NCBI GenBank assembly: GCA_013215525.1 | Contig: JABSQY010000053.1 | Span: 1 to 11,507, forward strand | Direction: 5' to 3' | DNA from: Nanoarchaeales archaeon | Lineage (GTDB): Archaea > Nanobdellota > Nanobdellia > Woesearchaeales > UBA583 | Length of the DNA: 11,507 nucleotides | Shown: piece by piece, positions 1 to 5,585 of the stretch | Layout of the letters: the number at the start of each line of letters is the position of its first letter | Position numbering within the stretch: the first letter of the stretch is position 1 | Translations under genes and position numbers: made by a program | The notes under the pieces: generated by a model | Told to the model about the DNA's origin: nothing | The model's input: the letters and a program-made list of their open reading frames with translations, nothing else | Databases searched by the model: none

Positions 1-1363
1 CATCAAATGAAACAACTTCATAAATATGAGCTTCTTCTTCAGCAACATTTCCAACAATAAATCTTGTTCCAATAGTATCAGCGTGCTCTAAGTCTAAAAC
101 TTGATCAGCAGCAGTATCCATTAAGAATAAATTATCTTCATCATCACCAACTAAGACAATTCCGTTATCATCTCCAAATACAAAGTCTGATAAATCCATA
201 TCACCAACCATAATGGAAGCTGAGTCTGAGGAAGCAGTAGCTGAAACTTCAGTCATTTCTGTTTCTGATAATTCACCTAAGTTTAATGAGAAAGCGTTAA
301 ATAAAACATCATTTAAGGATTCTCCTTGTTCTAATAAAGTATCTTCGTCAACAGACCAAGTTAAAGTAAAAGATTTAGCAACAGGAACAGCAGCCATAAC
401 TTTGTATCCTTCAACAACATCTGAAATTTTATCTAAATCTCCATCAACATCTGTAACTTCTACTTCTTCACCATCTTTGATTGAAATCTCAGATCCACCA
501 ACAATAATTGTAGCGTATCCGTTTCTATCAGAAGAGAATAATTCAGTAACAACAACAGTAGTTCCTGCAACATCTTCAGAATCTAATTCTTTAACAGTAG
601 TTGATTCACCATTAACAGTGATTAAAACTTTTGTCTCTGAAACTGATTCAACAGCAATTTCGTATGAAACTCCTTCAACAACAACAGTTGATGATTCTCC
701 TTCACCTAATGAAACTTCGTTAGCTCCACCTAATAAAACAATTTCTTGATTAGTAAAGTTTAATTCTTTAATAGTATAGGATTGTCCCATAATTTCAATT
801 TTTTCACCAACTAAGTTTTCTGTAACTGCATCATCAAATGATAAAGTATATACAGCGAAAATATCATTTTTACTAAAATCAACTGCAACAACAGCATCAG
901 ATGATAAAGACTTATCGTAAACTAAGTTTAATGAACCTGCAACAGTAGATAAAACTAACTCTTGAGTATAATCATTTCCTGAAACATCTTCATCAGCTAA
1001 GAAATTTTCTTCATCTGATTCAGTTAATTTACTAGTTAAAACATCAACTAAGTTATCACCAATGTTTAATTCTGATTTCTTAGAATCCATAACATCTAAA
1101 ACAGATCCTTCTGAAGCCATTTTGTATGAAATCATAACTTTCTCTTCTTCTCCTGATAATTCAGCAGCTAAAGATTCAATAATTGAAGTAGCAGCAGCTG
1201 AGTCAGCCATGTTACCAATTACAATATTTCCTTGAAAGGAATCAACACCAAAGTTTGACGGATAAGCCGCTAAACCTGCTGATGCGAAAACAGCACTACT
1301 CACTAAAGCTGCGGAAGCAGCGATTGCAGTAATTCTTTTTGTAGCTTTTTTAAAAGTATTCAT
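1..1363 (-). CDS. S-layer-like secreted surface protein, N-terminal 454 residues (runs off left edge)
   Basis: Reading the minus strand from ATG at 1363 gives an open frame with no stop to position 1, so the C-terminus lies outside the window. Residues 1-33 form a signal peptide: a basic start (MNTFKKATKR), a hydrophobic Ala/Val/Ser stretch and a likely cleavage near LA-AYPSNF. The mature start, YPSNF followed by FQGNIVIGN and a conserved helix (residues about 34-70), matches the N-terminal domain of archaeal S-layer proteins. The rest is Val/Thr/Ser-rich and strongly acidic, with beta-type segments such as EIVLLGGANEVSLGEGES and VLITVNGEST. Few lysines and many Asp/Glu fit an extracellular lattice protein. 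Its codons are mostly GCT, GTT, GAA and TTA, a tighter choice than in neighbouring genes, which suggests high expression. Function is inferred from the signal peptide and N-terminal pattern; another secreted adhesin-like protein is possible. Confidence 0.82.
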   Translation of the reverse strand, partial: MNTFKKATKRITAIAASAALVSSAVFASAGLAAYPSNFGVDSFQGNIVIGNMADSAAATSIIESLAAELSGEEEKVMISYKMASEGSVLDVMDSKKSELNIGDNLVDVLTSKLTESDEENFLADEDVSGNDYTQELVLSTVAGSLNLVYDKSLSSDAVVAVDFSKNDIFAVYTLSFDDAVTENLVGEKIEIMGQSYTIKELNFTNQEIVLLGGANEVSLGEGESSTVVVEGVSYEIAVESVSETKVLITVNGESTTVKELDSEDVAGTTVVVTELFSSDRNGYATIIVGGSEISIKDGEEVEVTDVDGDLDKISDVVEGYKVMAAVPVAKSFTLTWSVDEDTLLEQGESLNDVLFNAFSLNLGELSETEMTEVSATASSDSASIMVGDMDLSDFVFGDDNGIVLVGDDEDNLFLMDTAADQVLDLEHADTIGTRFIVGNVAEEEAHIYEVVSFD

Positions 1364-1382
1364 TTTTTTTAATTTATTTTTG

Positions 1383-1402
1383 AGACCAACTCTCGCTAGT
1401 CT
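1383..1402 (-). promoter_or_regulatory. 5' leader hairpin of the S-layer gene
   Basis: On the minus strand AGACTAGC, GAGA and GTTGGTCT follow each other. The arms form 8 pairs, two of them G-U, capped by GAGA, a GNRA-type tetraloop. The hairpin ends 19 nt before the ATG and is followed by an A-rich stretch without a Shine-Dalgarno sequence. Such a structure could stabilise the mRNA of an abundant surface protein; that role is inferred. Confidence 0.5.
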
Positions 1403-1435
1403 GTAAACTTACAACATTTAGTACACCGAATTTAT

Positions 1436-1446
1436 GATTATAAATT
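1436..1446 (-). promoter_or_regulatory. possible TATA box of the S-layer gene
   Basis: The minus strand reads AATTTATAATC here. Initiation about 25 nt downstream would give a leader of about 50 nt containing the GNRA-capped hairpin. The match to the archaeal TATA consensus is only fair, and other AT-rich boxes lie further upstream. Confidence 0.3.
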
Positions 1447-1757
1447 TTGAGTACTACTTATCATGAGTTAAATTTGAAAGTACAAATTAATTCAATAAAG
1501 CAGACCGCTAAACTTCAAATCTTGACAAATCTGAATATATAGTTTAACAATCCAACTTAATAAGTAAATATAATAAAGTCAATACCCTTTATAATAGTAT
1601 TGTACTAGTTAGGTATTCTTGTTGTTATCGAACACCCTCCAAAGTCTTAAATACAGCACTTTAAAGCAAACCTTTATAAAGGAAAAATATGTGGATTCTG
1701 ATGTAATTTATATACAAATTAGTTTGTTTTTCTAAGTAAAAATAAAGGATTTAAAAC

Positions 1758-1782
1758 GTACGATAAAATCGTACAGTTGAAC
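1758..1782 (+). repeat. palindromic intergenic repeat, copy 1
   Basis: Stem GTACGAT / ATCGTAC with an AAA loop, followed directly by the invariant tail ACAGTTGAA (1773-1781). Similarity to copy 2 continues about 50 nt to the right (AACTAWATAA..., then AAATTAAACAAAATTAYATAAATAA-like sequence in both). It lies about 60 bp before the RelBE-like operon. Confidence 0.7.
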
Positions 1783-1815
1783 TATATAATGATAAACTCC
1801 CAAAATTAAACAAAA

Positions 1816-1825
1816 TTATATAAAT
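1816..1825 (+). promoter_or_regulatory. TATA box of the RelBE-like operon
   Basis: TTATATAAAT-type sequence centred about 26 nt before the ATG at 1846. This spacing predicts transcription starting at or next to the start codon, that is a leaderless mRNA. Confidence 0.5.
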
Positions 1826-1845
1826 AAATAAGTATAAGTAAAACT

Positions 1846-2040
1846 ATGACAGTTGAGAGCATTAACACAAATTCTGAAATTGATTTTTTAAAATCTGAAA
1901 TATTAAACATTAAAAAAAATATGATTGAAAAAGACGACATATTAACATTTGAAGAATTTCAAACATTACAAGAAAGTATTGATAGTCAAGAAGATAACAT
2001 ATCTATTGATGAATTAAAAGAGCAACTAGGTTTAAACTAA
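1846..2040 (+). CDS. predicted RelB-like antitoxin
   Basis: A 64-residue acidic protein (many Glu/Asp, helical throughout) whose stop lies 7 nt before a clear RelE-family toxin, the usual antitoxin-first order of a type II module. Residues 30-64 (LTFEEFQTL... SIDELKEQLGLN) form amphipathic helices like the toxin-wrapping C-terminus of RelB-type antitoxins. No clear DNA-binding motif can be recognised by eye in the first 30 residues. The antitoxin role rests mainly on context, size and charge. A TATA box at -26 and palindromic repeat copy 1 lie upstream and may be involved in its expression. Confidence 0.65.
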   Translation: MTVESINTNSEIDFLKSEILNIKKNMIEKDDILTFEEFQTLQESIDSQEDNISIDELKEQLGLN

Positions 2041-2047
2041 AATATAA

Positions 2048-2293
2048 ATGGACTATAAATTAGAAATTTCTCCAAGAATTTATAAATTTTTAAAACAACT
2101 AAAATCATTTGAACAAATTAAAATAATTCAAAAGATTGAAAAACTACAATTAAACCCATTCCCAAGTGATTCTAAAAGATTAGTAAATACAAAACTAAAA
2201 GTATACAGAGTAAGAAGTGGAAATTATAGAATTCTATATTATATTAAAGACAAACAATTAATTATAGTTTTCTTAATAAATACAAGAGAATAA
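2048..2293 (+). CDS. RelE/ParE-family toxin
   Basis: An 81-residue basic protein with the RelE-superfamily layout: N-terminal beta strand (YKLEISPRIYKFLKQL), two helices, the loop NPFPSDSKRL, and the core strands KVYRVRSGNYRILYYI followed by IIVFLINTRE. The paired arginines in YRVR and YRILY are the positions that contact RNA in RelE-type mRNA interferases, which cleave mRNA at the ribosome. Length is normal for the family (80-95). It follows its predicted antitoxin by 7 nt in the same operon. All family landmarks are present and I see no truncation. Whether it acts as a ribosome-dependent nuclease (RelE) or a gyrase poison (ParE) cannot be told from sequence; RelE is more likely in archaea. 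Confidence 0.85.
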   Translation: MDYKLEISPRIYKFLKQLKSFEQIKIIQKIEKLQLNPFPSDSKRLVNTKLKVYRVRSGNYRILYYIKDKQLIIVFLINTRE

Positions 2294-2387
2294 ATATATT
2301 CTAAAAAATACAAAAAAACATTCCCTAAAGTACTATAAACTAAAATAAACAAAATAAAGTGAAAAAGATAAAGAAAAAATAAACAAA

Positions 2388-2418
2388 TTCAACTATCCGA
2401 ATAAATCGGACAGTTGAA
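2388..2418 (+). repeat. palindromic intergenic repeat, copy 2 (best-paired copy)
   Basis: TTCAACT-a-TCCGA, loop ATAAA, then TCGGA-c-AGTTGAA: 12 pairs with a single A/C mismatch. The inner arm differs from copy 1 (TCCGA/TCGGA against TACGAT/ATCGTA) yet stays paired, a compensatory change. With flanking bases the outer boxes read ATTCAAC and GTTGAAC. It lies 94 bp after the RelE toxin. Confidence 0.75.
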
Positions 2419-2487
2419 CTAAATAACTATTAAACCACACATATTAAACAAAATTACATAAATAAGTCTAATATTTAATAAAATTGT

Positions 2488-2510
2488 CACGATAAAATCA
2501 GACAGTTGAA
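2488..2510 (+). repeat. palindromic intergenic repeat, copy 3 (degenerate)
   Basis: CACGATAAAATCAGACAGTTGAA shares the core CGATAAAATC and the invariant ACAGTTGAA with the other copies, but only three inner pairs (GAT/ATC) remain. It starts 69 bp after the end of copy 2, with no gene between, and lies just past the end of the minus-strand RelE-like toxin gene. Confidence 0.6.
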
Positions 2511-2538
2511 ATTTATTACAAAAAACAATAAATTAGAA

Positions 2539-2865
2539 TTATTTCTTATATATCTTATCGTGATGACTATAATCAACAAAATAAACTTTTTTAGTTTTAT
2601 CATCATAAAATAAAATTACATATGAACTATTTACATGAACTCGTTTATATTTTTTTAAATCATATTTTAAATTTTTATAATGTGATAAATCTTTAGAATC
2701 TAAAACCTCAACCACCTTACTTAAAGTATTATAAAGTTCTTTCCCTTTAAGTTTAGAAAGAATTTTAATAAATTTCTTTTTAAAAGCAAATTTTCTGAAT
2801 TTTGATTCTTCAATATATATACCAAATAACTCAGTAAATAAAATATTTAATTCATTATTGCTCAT
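2539..2865 (-). CDS. RelE-like mRNA interferase toxin
   Basis: A 108-residue, very basic protein. The C-terminal half carries the RelE/YoeB-type signature: NLKYDLKKYKRVHVNSSYVI, then LFYDDKTKKVYFVDYSHHDKIY. The closing HHDxIY resembles the catalytic/C-terminal block of archaeal RelE-like toxins. The N-terminal about 45 residues are an extra helical Lys/Phe-rich region. The start codon overlaps the last 11 nt of the upstream RHH antitoxin gene, so the two are translationally coupled. It appears intact. The predicted role is cleavage of mRNA, held in check by the partner antitoxin; this follows from family and context, not from the sequence alone. Confidence 0.75.
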   Translation of the reverse strand: MSNNELNILFTELFGIYIEESKFRKFAFKKKFIKILSKLKGKELYNTLSKVVEVLDSKDLSHYKNLKYDLKKYKRVHVNSSYVILFYDDKTKKVYFVDYSHHDKIYKK

Positions 2866-3133
2866 TTTTATACTCTAAAGCTTTTTTACCCATTTCTAAA
2901 AGGAATTTTTTACTTTCTTTTTCCCCTAAAAAATCATTCTTTTTTTCATCAGCCAATAATTGTTTCATATAATCTTCTCGTACTTCCTCATTAATTACAG
3001 TCTTTCTTAATGTATCCCTAATTAGTTCTTGTACATTTGTATAACCATGATAATCAGCATATTCCTCAGCAAAACTCATTAACTGTCTTGGTAATTTTAA
3101 ATTAATTTGCCCATTATTTTTTACAACTTCCAT
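2855..3133 (-). CDS. ribbon-helix-helix antitoxin
   Basis: A protein of about 92 residues if started at ATG 3133 (MEVVKNNG...); an ATG two codons earlier at 3139 is also in frame. I prefer 3133 because the TATA box at 3155-3162 sits 25 nt before it. Residues NGQINLKLPRQLMSFAEEYADYHGYTNVQ followed by ELIRDTLRK give a beta strand and two helices, the ribbon-helix-helix DNA-binding fold of many antitoxins. The C-terminus is charged (EKKNDFLGEKESKKF) and would bind the toxin. It overlaps the toxin gene by 11 nt. A perfect 20-bp palindrome (3171-3190) just upstream of the TATA box is the likely operator for autorepression by the dimer. Confidence 0.75.
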   Translation of the reverse strand: MEVVKNNGQINLKLPRQLMSFAEEYADYHGYTNVQELIRDTLRKTVINEEVREDYMKQLLADEKKNDFLGEKESKKFLLEMGKKALEYKNEQ

Positions 3134-3154
3134 AAACATAATAATATTTCAATA

Positions 3155-3162
3155 TTTATAAA
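3155..3162 (-). promoter_or_regulatory. TATA box of the RHH/RelE-like operon
   Basis: TTTATAAA, centred 25 nt before the ATG at 3133. It supports a leaderless transcript and the shorter start of the antitoxin gene. Confidence 0.55.
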
Positions 3163-3170
3163 GTTATGTG

Positions 3171-3190
3171 TAGATACTTTAAAGTATCTA
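3171..3190. promoter_or_regulatory. 20-bp perfect palindrome, predicted antitoxin operator
   Basis: TAGATACTTT followed by AAAGTATCTA. It lies 8 bp upstream of the TATA box of the RHH/RelE-like operon, overlapping where TFB would bind. Ribbon-helix-helix antitoxins bind such symmetric sites to repress their own operon; the assignment is inferred from position and symmetry. Confidence 0.55.
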
Positions 3191-3229
3191 ATTAAAAACG
3201 TATAAAGATAAAAAATAAACTAGAAAGAA

Positions 3230-3265
3230 GATTCCAGATATTCGATTTTATCGAACAGTTGAATC
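3230..3265 (+). repeat. palindromic intergenic repeat, copy 4
   Basis: Inner stem TTCGAT / ATCGAA with a TTT loop (3241-3255), then the invariant ACAGTTGAA (3255-3263). An outer GATTC (3230-3234) pairs with GAATC (3261-3265). The following CATATAATGATAAACT nearly matches copy 1. It lies between the RHH/RelE-like and RHH/MazF modules. Confidence 0.65.
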
Positions 3266-3287
3266 ATATAATGATAAACTAATGATA

Positions 3288-3708
3288 CTACTTATCTAAC
3301 TTAATCAAATCAGACACTCCAGCAATCACAGTTTCAAAAAAAGTATCATTAACTCTTGAAACTGTTTTTTTAATAACACTTTGTGAAATTGTAATAATTC
3401 TATGAGTCTTAACAAAACTCTCAAATGGCAACTCAACATCAACATCAGAACTTAAAATTTTAATACCATTAGAATTTGGAACAGAAGTAATCATTATATT
3501 TATTTAAAATAAATACGCCATAAAATATTTAACAAAACAAATTAAATAAATAATTTATACTGAACAAATCCTATCCTCACCAGAATTAATACTAGAATTA
3601 GAAATAATCAAAGCAGGCCTAAACTTACCTCCCCTTAAATCAATATAAGCAAATGTGAAACAAAACAATATCTTTTTGATTAAAACTAGACATTATCCCA
3701 TCTCGCAT
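3288..3708 (-). pseudogene. MazF/PemK-family toxin broken by a frameshift and a 63-nt insertion
   Basis: Three pieces of one toxin can be read on the minus strand. From ATG 3708 (or 3693): MSSFNQKDIVLF, then a frame change at about 3655 (a one-base gain, CACA where CCA would keep frame). In the new frame 3653-3558 reads FAYIDLRGGKFRPALIIS, then NSSINSGEDRICSV, and a TAA. After 63 nt the frame resumes at 3494 with MITSVPNSNG, LPFESFVKTHRIITISQS and FFETVIAGVSDLIKL. GGKxRPALIIS and SFVKTHRI are hallmarks of MazF/PemK endoribonucleases, so the joined product would be about 115 residues, a full toxin. The insert is a multiple of three but carries stops. The C-terminal 68 residues (3288-3494) could still be translated alone. 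The toxin is most likely dead. Confidence 0.8.
3511..3531. repeat. short direct repeat inside the MazF insertion, copy a
   Basis: AAATACGCCATAAAATATTT lies within the 63-nt insertion and matches 3744-3765 with one substitution and one indel. The second copy covers the end of the antitoxin gene and the spacer before the toxin, so the insertion may derive from that spacer. Confidence 0.6.
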
Positions 3709-3743
3709 CAAACTTATTTTATATATCACTTAAAAAGTATATA

Positions 3744-3765
3744 AAATACGCCAAAAAAATATTTA
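3744..3765. repeat. short direct repeat at the antitoxin/MazF spacer, copy b
   Basis: AAATACGCCAAAAAAATATT, partner of 3511-3531. It includes the stop codon of the RHH antitoxin (3763-3765, minus). The two copies bracket the N-terminal half of the broken toxin. Confidence 0.6.
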
Positions 3766-3963
3766 TTTTTTTACTGCATTATCCCACTCTTTCATAATAA
3801 TATCATCAGAAAGTCTCATCATATAACTTGTATCATCAATTGAATCCAATGCATTAATACGTTTCTCAATAGCCAAACGTACAAACTCACTCCATTTAAT
3901 GTCAGAATGAGCTTTCATCTTTTTATAAATATCATCATTAATAGATAAAGTAATATTAGTCAT
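3763..3963 (-). CDS. ribbon-helix-helix antitoxin of the MazF/PemK module
   Basis: A 66-residue protein starting MTNITLSINDDIYKKMK, continuing with HSDIKWSEFVRLAIEKRI: a beta strand and two helices typical of archaeal VapB/PemI-type RHH antitoxins. The tail ends KEWDNAVKK; related antitoxins often continue a few residues past the WDN motif, so the C-terminus may be trimmed by the repeat-containing spacer. An in-frame ATG seven codons upstream (3984) lies inside a perfect palindrome, so I take 3963 as the start. The gene precedes the broken MazF-like toxin in the same direction. An intact antitoxin with a dead toxin is a common decay state, and it could also neutralise related toxins elsewhere. 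Confidence 0.78.
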   Translation of the reverse strand: MTNITLSINDDIYKKMKAHSDIKWSEFVRLAIEKRINALDSIDDTSYMMRLSDDIIMKEWDNAVKK

Positions 3964-3968
3964 AACTA

Positions 3969-3990
3969 AAATAAGTGAGCTCACTTATTT
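3969..3990. promoter_or_regulatory. 22-bp perfect palindrome over the promoter of the RHH/MazF operon
   Basis: Half-sites AAATAAGTGAG and CTCACTTATTT abut with no spacer, 5 bp before the chosen start codon. The minus-strand TATA-like ATTTAAATA (about 3986-3994) overlaps its upstream end, placing initiation near the ATG. A dimeric RHH antitoxin bound here would block both TBP and the start site. The role is inferred; the symmetry is plain. Confidence 0.65.
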
Positions 3991-4052
3991 AAATCTTTTG
4001 AATAATTAACAAATTAAATAATAATAAAAAAGATAAAGTGAAAACTATACTT

Positions 4053-4085
4053 TTTCAACCACACGATAAAATCAAACAGTTGAAA
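4053..4085 (+). repeat. palindromic intergenic repeat, copy 5
   Basis: Outer arms TTTCAAC (4053-4059) and GTTGAAA (4079-4085) pair fully; GAT / ATC with an AAA loop pairs at the centre, and five unpaired bases lie on each side. The shared tail ACAGTTGAA is at 4076-4084. It lies 49 bp before the MntA-HepT operon and opens that module. Confidence 0.7.
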
Positions 4086-4133
4086 CCAAAGTTTATAAAA
4101 AAATAAATATTAACAATACTATAATAAACTAAA

Positions 4134-4523
4134 ATGGAAAACCTACTAACAAAATATTCAAAAATAATTGAAGAATTAAAAACAAAAAAACAAATTGATT
4201 CAATTATACTATTTGGTTCATACTCCACAAACTCCCAAAAACCAAACTCAGACCTAGACATAAGTATAATATTTAAACCAAACTCCACCCAAACACAAAT
4301 AGATAACATATTAAGTTATGCAACAGAAGAATTTGACTTATCTGATTTTGAAAATCTACCAATCCCACTACAATACAAAATAGTAACATCAGGAACAATA
4401 CTAAAAAATAAAGAATTAATTAACAATATTAAATTTAAAATTAAACACCAATACATAGATTTTCTCCCATATTTAAAACGTTCAGCAAAAAATAGAGGAA
4501 TACCACTAAACATAGCACTATAA
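4134..4523 (+). CDS. mntA: MntA-type nucleotidyltransferase antitoxin
   Basis: A 129-residue minimal nucleotidyltransferase. The signature GSX10DXD is exact: G28-S29, then D40 and D42 (LFGSYSTNS ... SDLDISI). This motif holds the metal-binding carboxylates of polymerase beta-type transferases. The later FDLSDFENLPIPLQYKIV segment matches the third conserved block of MNT proteins. In HepT/MntA systems the enzyme adds AMP units to a tyrosine in the HEPN toxin and so silences it. The next gene, 18 nt downstream, is such a toxin, so the pair is complete. Palindromic repeat copy 5 lies just upstream. TATA-like sequences at about 4092 and 4105 are possible promoters; neither is decisive. Confidence 0.85.
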   Translation: MENLLTKYSKIIEELKTKKQIDSIILFGSYSTNSQKPNSDLDISIIFKPNSTQTQIDNILSYATEEFDLSDFENLPIPLQYKIVTSGTILKNKELINNIKFKIKHQYIDFLPYLKRSAKNRGIPLNIAL

Positions 4524-4541
4524 TAAATACAACATATAAAA

Positions 4542-4955
4542 ATGAACGAAAAAATATTAAAAAATATAACTGTAGCAAAAGAGTATATAGAAAAAGTAAA
4601 ACGACTAAATAACCCAAACAAAAAAGAATTCCTACAAAGTGAAGCAACATACCTCTCAGTATCAATGGCATTATTTATAATATTAAATTCATTTATAGAA
4701 ATTGGAGAAGAAATAATTGAAATAAAACAACTACAAATAGCAATGAGTTACAGAGAAATATTCACAATACTAGGAAATGAAACAATTATTGAAGATAAAA
4801 CCTCTAAATTTTTAATTGATGCAGCAAAAGCAAGAAATATGATTGCTCACCAATACGGAACATTTGATAAAACTAAAATATATGAACTAGCACAAAGAAT
4901 ACCTGAACTAGAACAATTCATTAAAGAAATAATTGAATATTTAAATAATATATAA
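4542..4955 (+). CDS. hepT: HepT-type HEPN ribonuclease toxin
   Basis: A 137-residue all-helical HEPN (DUF86-like) protein. The catalytic RX4HXY motif is intact: R98-N99, H103 and Y105 (ARNMIAHQYG). Arg and His form the RNase site of the HEPN dimer, and the Tyr is the residue AMPylated by MntA in studied systems. A conserved helix precedes it (EATYLSVSMALFIILNSFIEIG), as in other HepT proteins. It follows MntA by 18 nt and is 7 nt before an HTH-CBS gene, so all three are probably one transcript. Length is usual for the family. Predicted action is RNA or tRNA cleavage when the antitoxin fails; the target cannot be read from sequence. Confidence 0.85.
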   Translation: MNEKILKNITVAKEYIEKVKRLNNPNKKEFLQSEATYLSVSMALFIILNSFIEIGEEIIEIKQLQIAMSYREIFTILGNETIIEDKTSKFLIDAAKARNMIAHQYGTFDKTKIYELAQRIPELEQFIKEIIEYLNNI

Positions 4956-4962
4956 TTATAAA

Positions 4963-5553
4963 ATGAAAACGCCACACAAAGACCAATCGCGCATTGAAAT
5001 TCTAAAAATCGCTAAAGAACTAACAAAAAGAAGACAATACCTTAAACTATCTCAACTTAAACTATCTAAACTAGCAAACTTATCCTCATCTATAATAAAC
5101 AAACTAGAAAACGGAAAAATCGACCCAACACTATCAACAATCATAAAAATCGAAAAAGCATTAGAATCACAAGAAAAAGAATCTAACCTAAAAGCAAAAG
5201 ATATAATGATTACGCAAATTGCAATGGTAAAACCAAACACACTAATATCAGATGCAGCAGACATAATGCGAGACAACGATTTCTCCCAGCTATTAGTAAT
5301 GGATAACGGAAAACTAAAAGGAGTAATATATGAAACAAACATATTAAATTCAATCTTTAAAAACAAACTAAACCCACATGATACAAAAGTAGAAGAAATA
5401 TTAAGCGAGAACCCAATCATAATACCACAAGACTACCAAGTTTCGCAACTAAGTTATATCTTCCAAAACAAGAACACAAAATTTGTACTTGTAGCTGAGA
5501 ACTTTAAATATATAGGAATAATCACATCATCTGACATTCACAAAAAAAATTAA
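4963..5553 (+). CDS. HTH (XRE-type) and tandem-CBS transcription regulator
   Basis: A 196-residue protein. Residues about 17-68 form an XRE helix-turn-helix (LKLSQLKLSKLANLSSS, IINKLENGKIDPTLSTI). Two CBS motifs follow at about 78-128 (KDIMITQIAMVKPNTLISDA, QLLVMDNGKLKGVI) and 142-195 (VEEILSENPIIIPQDYQVSQ, YIGIITSSDI). A CBS pair usually binds adenosyl ligands such as AMP, ATP or S-adenosylmethionine, so this is probably a ligand-sensing DNA-binding regulator of a kind common in archaea. It starts 7 nt after hepT, which places it in that operon; the next gene downstream is metK. Whether it controls the toxin pair, metK or something else is unknown. Its codons end in A or C more often than those of the minus-strand toxin genes. 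Confidence 0.8.
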   Translation: MKTPHKDQSRIEILKIAKELTKRRQYLKLSQLKLSKLANLSSSIINKLENGKIDPTLSTIIKIEKALESQEKESNLKAKDIMITQIAMVKPNTLISDAADIMRDNDFSQLLVMDNGKLKGVIYETNILNSIFKNKLNPHDTKVEEILSENPIIIPQDYQVSQLSYIFQNKNTKFVLVAENFKYIGIITSSDIHKKN

Positions 5554-5563
5554 ATGTCAGATG
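5528..5563 (+). other. 11-bp inverted repeat over the stop codon of the HTH-CBS gene
   Basis: CATCTGACATT (5528-5538) pairs perfectly with AATGTCAGATG (5553-5563) across a 14-nt A-rich loop. The left arm encodes the last residues of the HTH-CBS protein and the right arm starts at the last base of the stop codon. It could be an mRNA 3'-end stabiliser or processing signal. No T-run follows, so it is not a typical terminator. Confidence 0.6.
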
Positions 5564-5568
5564 TCACC

Positions 5569-5585
5569 AAACTCCATTGGAGTTT
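5569..5585 (+). other. second hairpin after the HTH-CBS gene
   Basis: AAACTCC, loop ATT, GGAGTTT: seven perfect pairs, 5 nt after the previous inverted repeat. A 15-nt phrase GACATTCACAAAAAA occurs both at 5533-5547 and 5606-5620, so this 3' region also contains a small direct repeat. Confidence 0.55.

Larger units (their letters stand above)
1364..1845. other. 482-bp divergent intergenic region without a gene
   Basis: It separates the S-layer gene (minus) from the RelBE-like operon (plus). It holds the S-layer leader hairpin, a 12-bp palindrome CCTTTATAAAGG (1671-1682), palindromic repeat copy 1 (1758-1782) and a TATA box at 1816-1825. I saw no tRNA, C/D-box RNA or usable small ORF. The stretch 1410-1670 is slightly less A-biased than the rest and could hold an unrecognised RNA or remote promoter elements. 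Confidence 0.6.

Noticed and set aside
213..749. 178-codon Ser/Thr-rich plus-strand ORF
   Set aside because: It is the antisense shadow of the minus-strand S-layer-like gene, which has a signal peptide, a start codon and an open frame of 454 codons.
1671..1682. 12-bp palindrome CCTTTATAAAGG as a promoter or operator
   Set aside because: No start codon leading to a usable ORF lies at the right distance, and short palindromes are expected in such AT-rich sequence.
2388..2419. Calling the palindromes true integron attC sites
   Set aside because: No integrase is present, the elements are shorter than known attC sites, and only one copy has both consensus boxes.
3495..3557. A 63-nt archaeal intron in the MazF gene
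   Set aside because: I saw no clear bulge-helix-bulge pairing at the borders, and a separate frameshift upstream points to decay instead.
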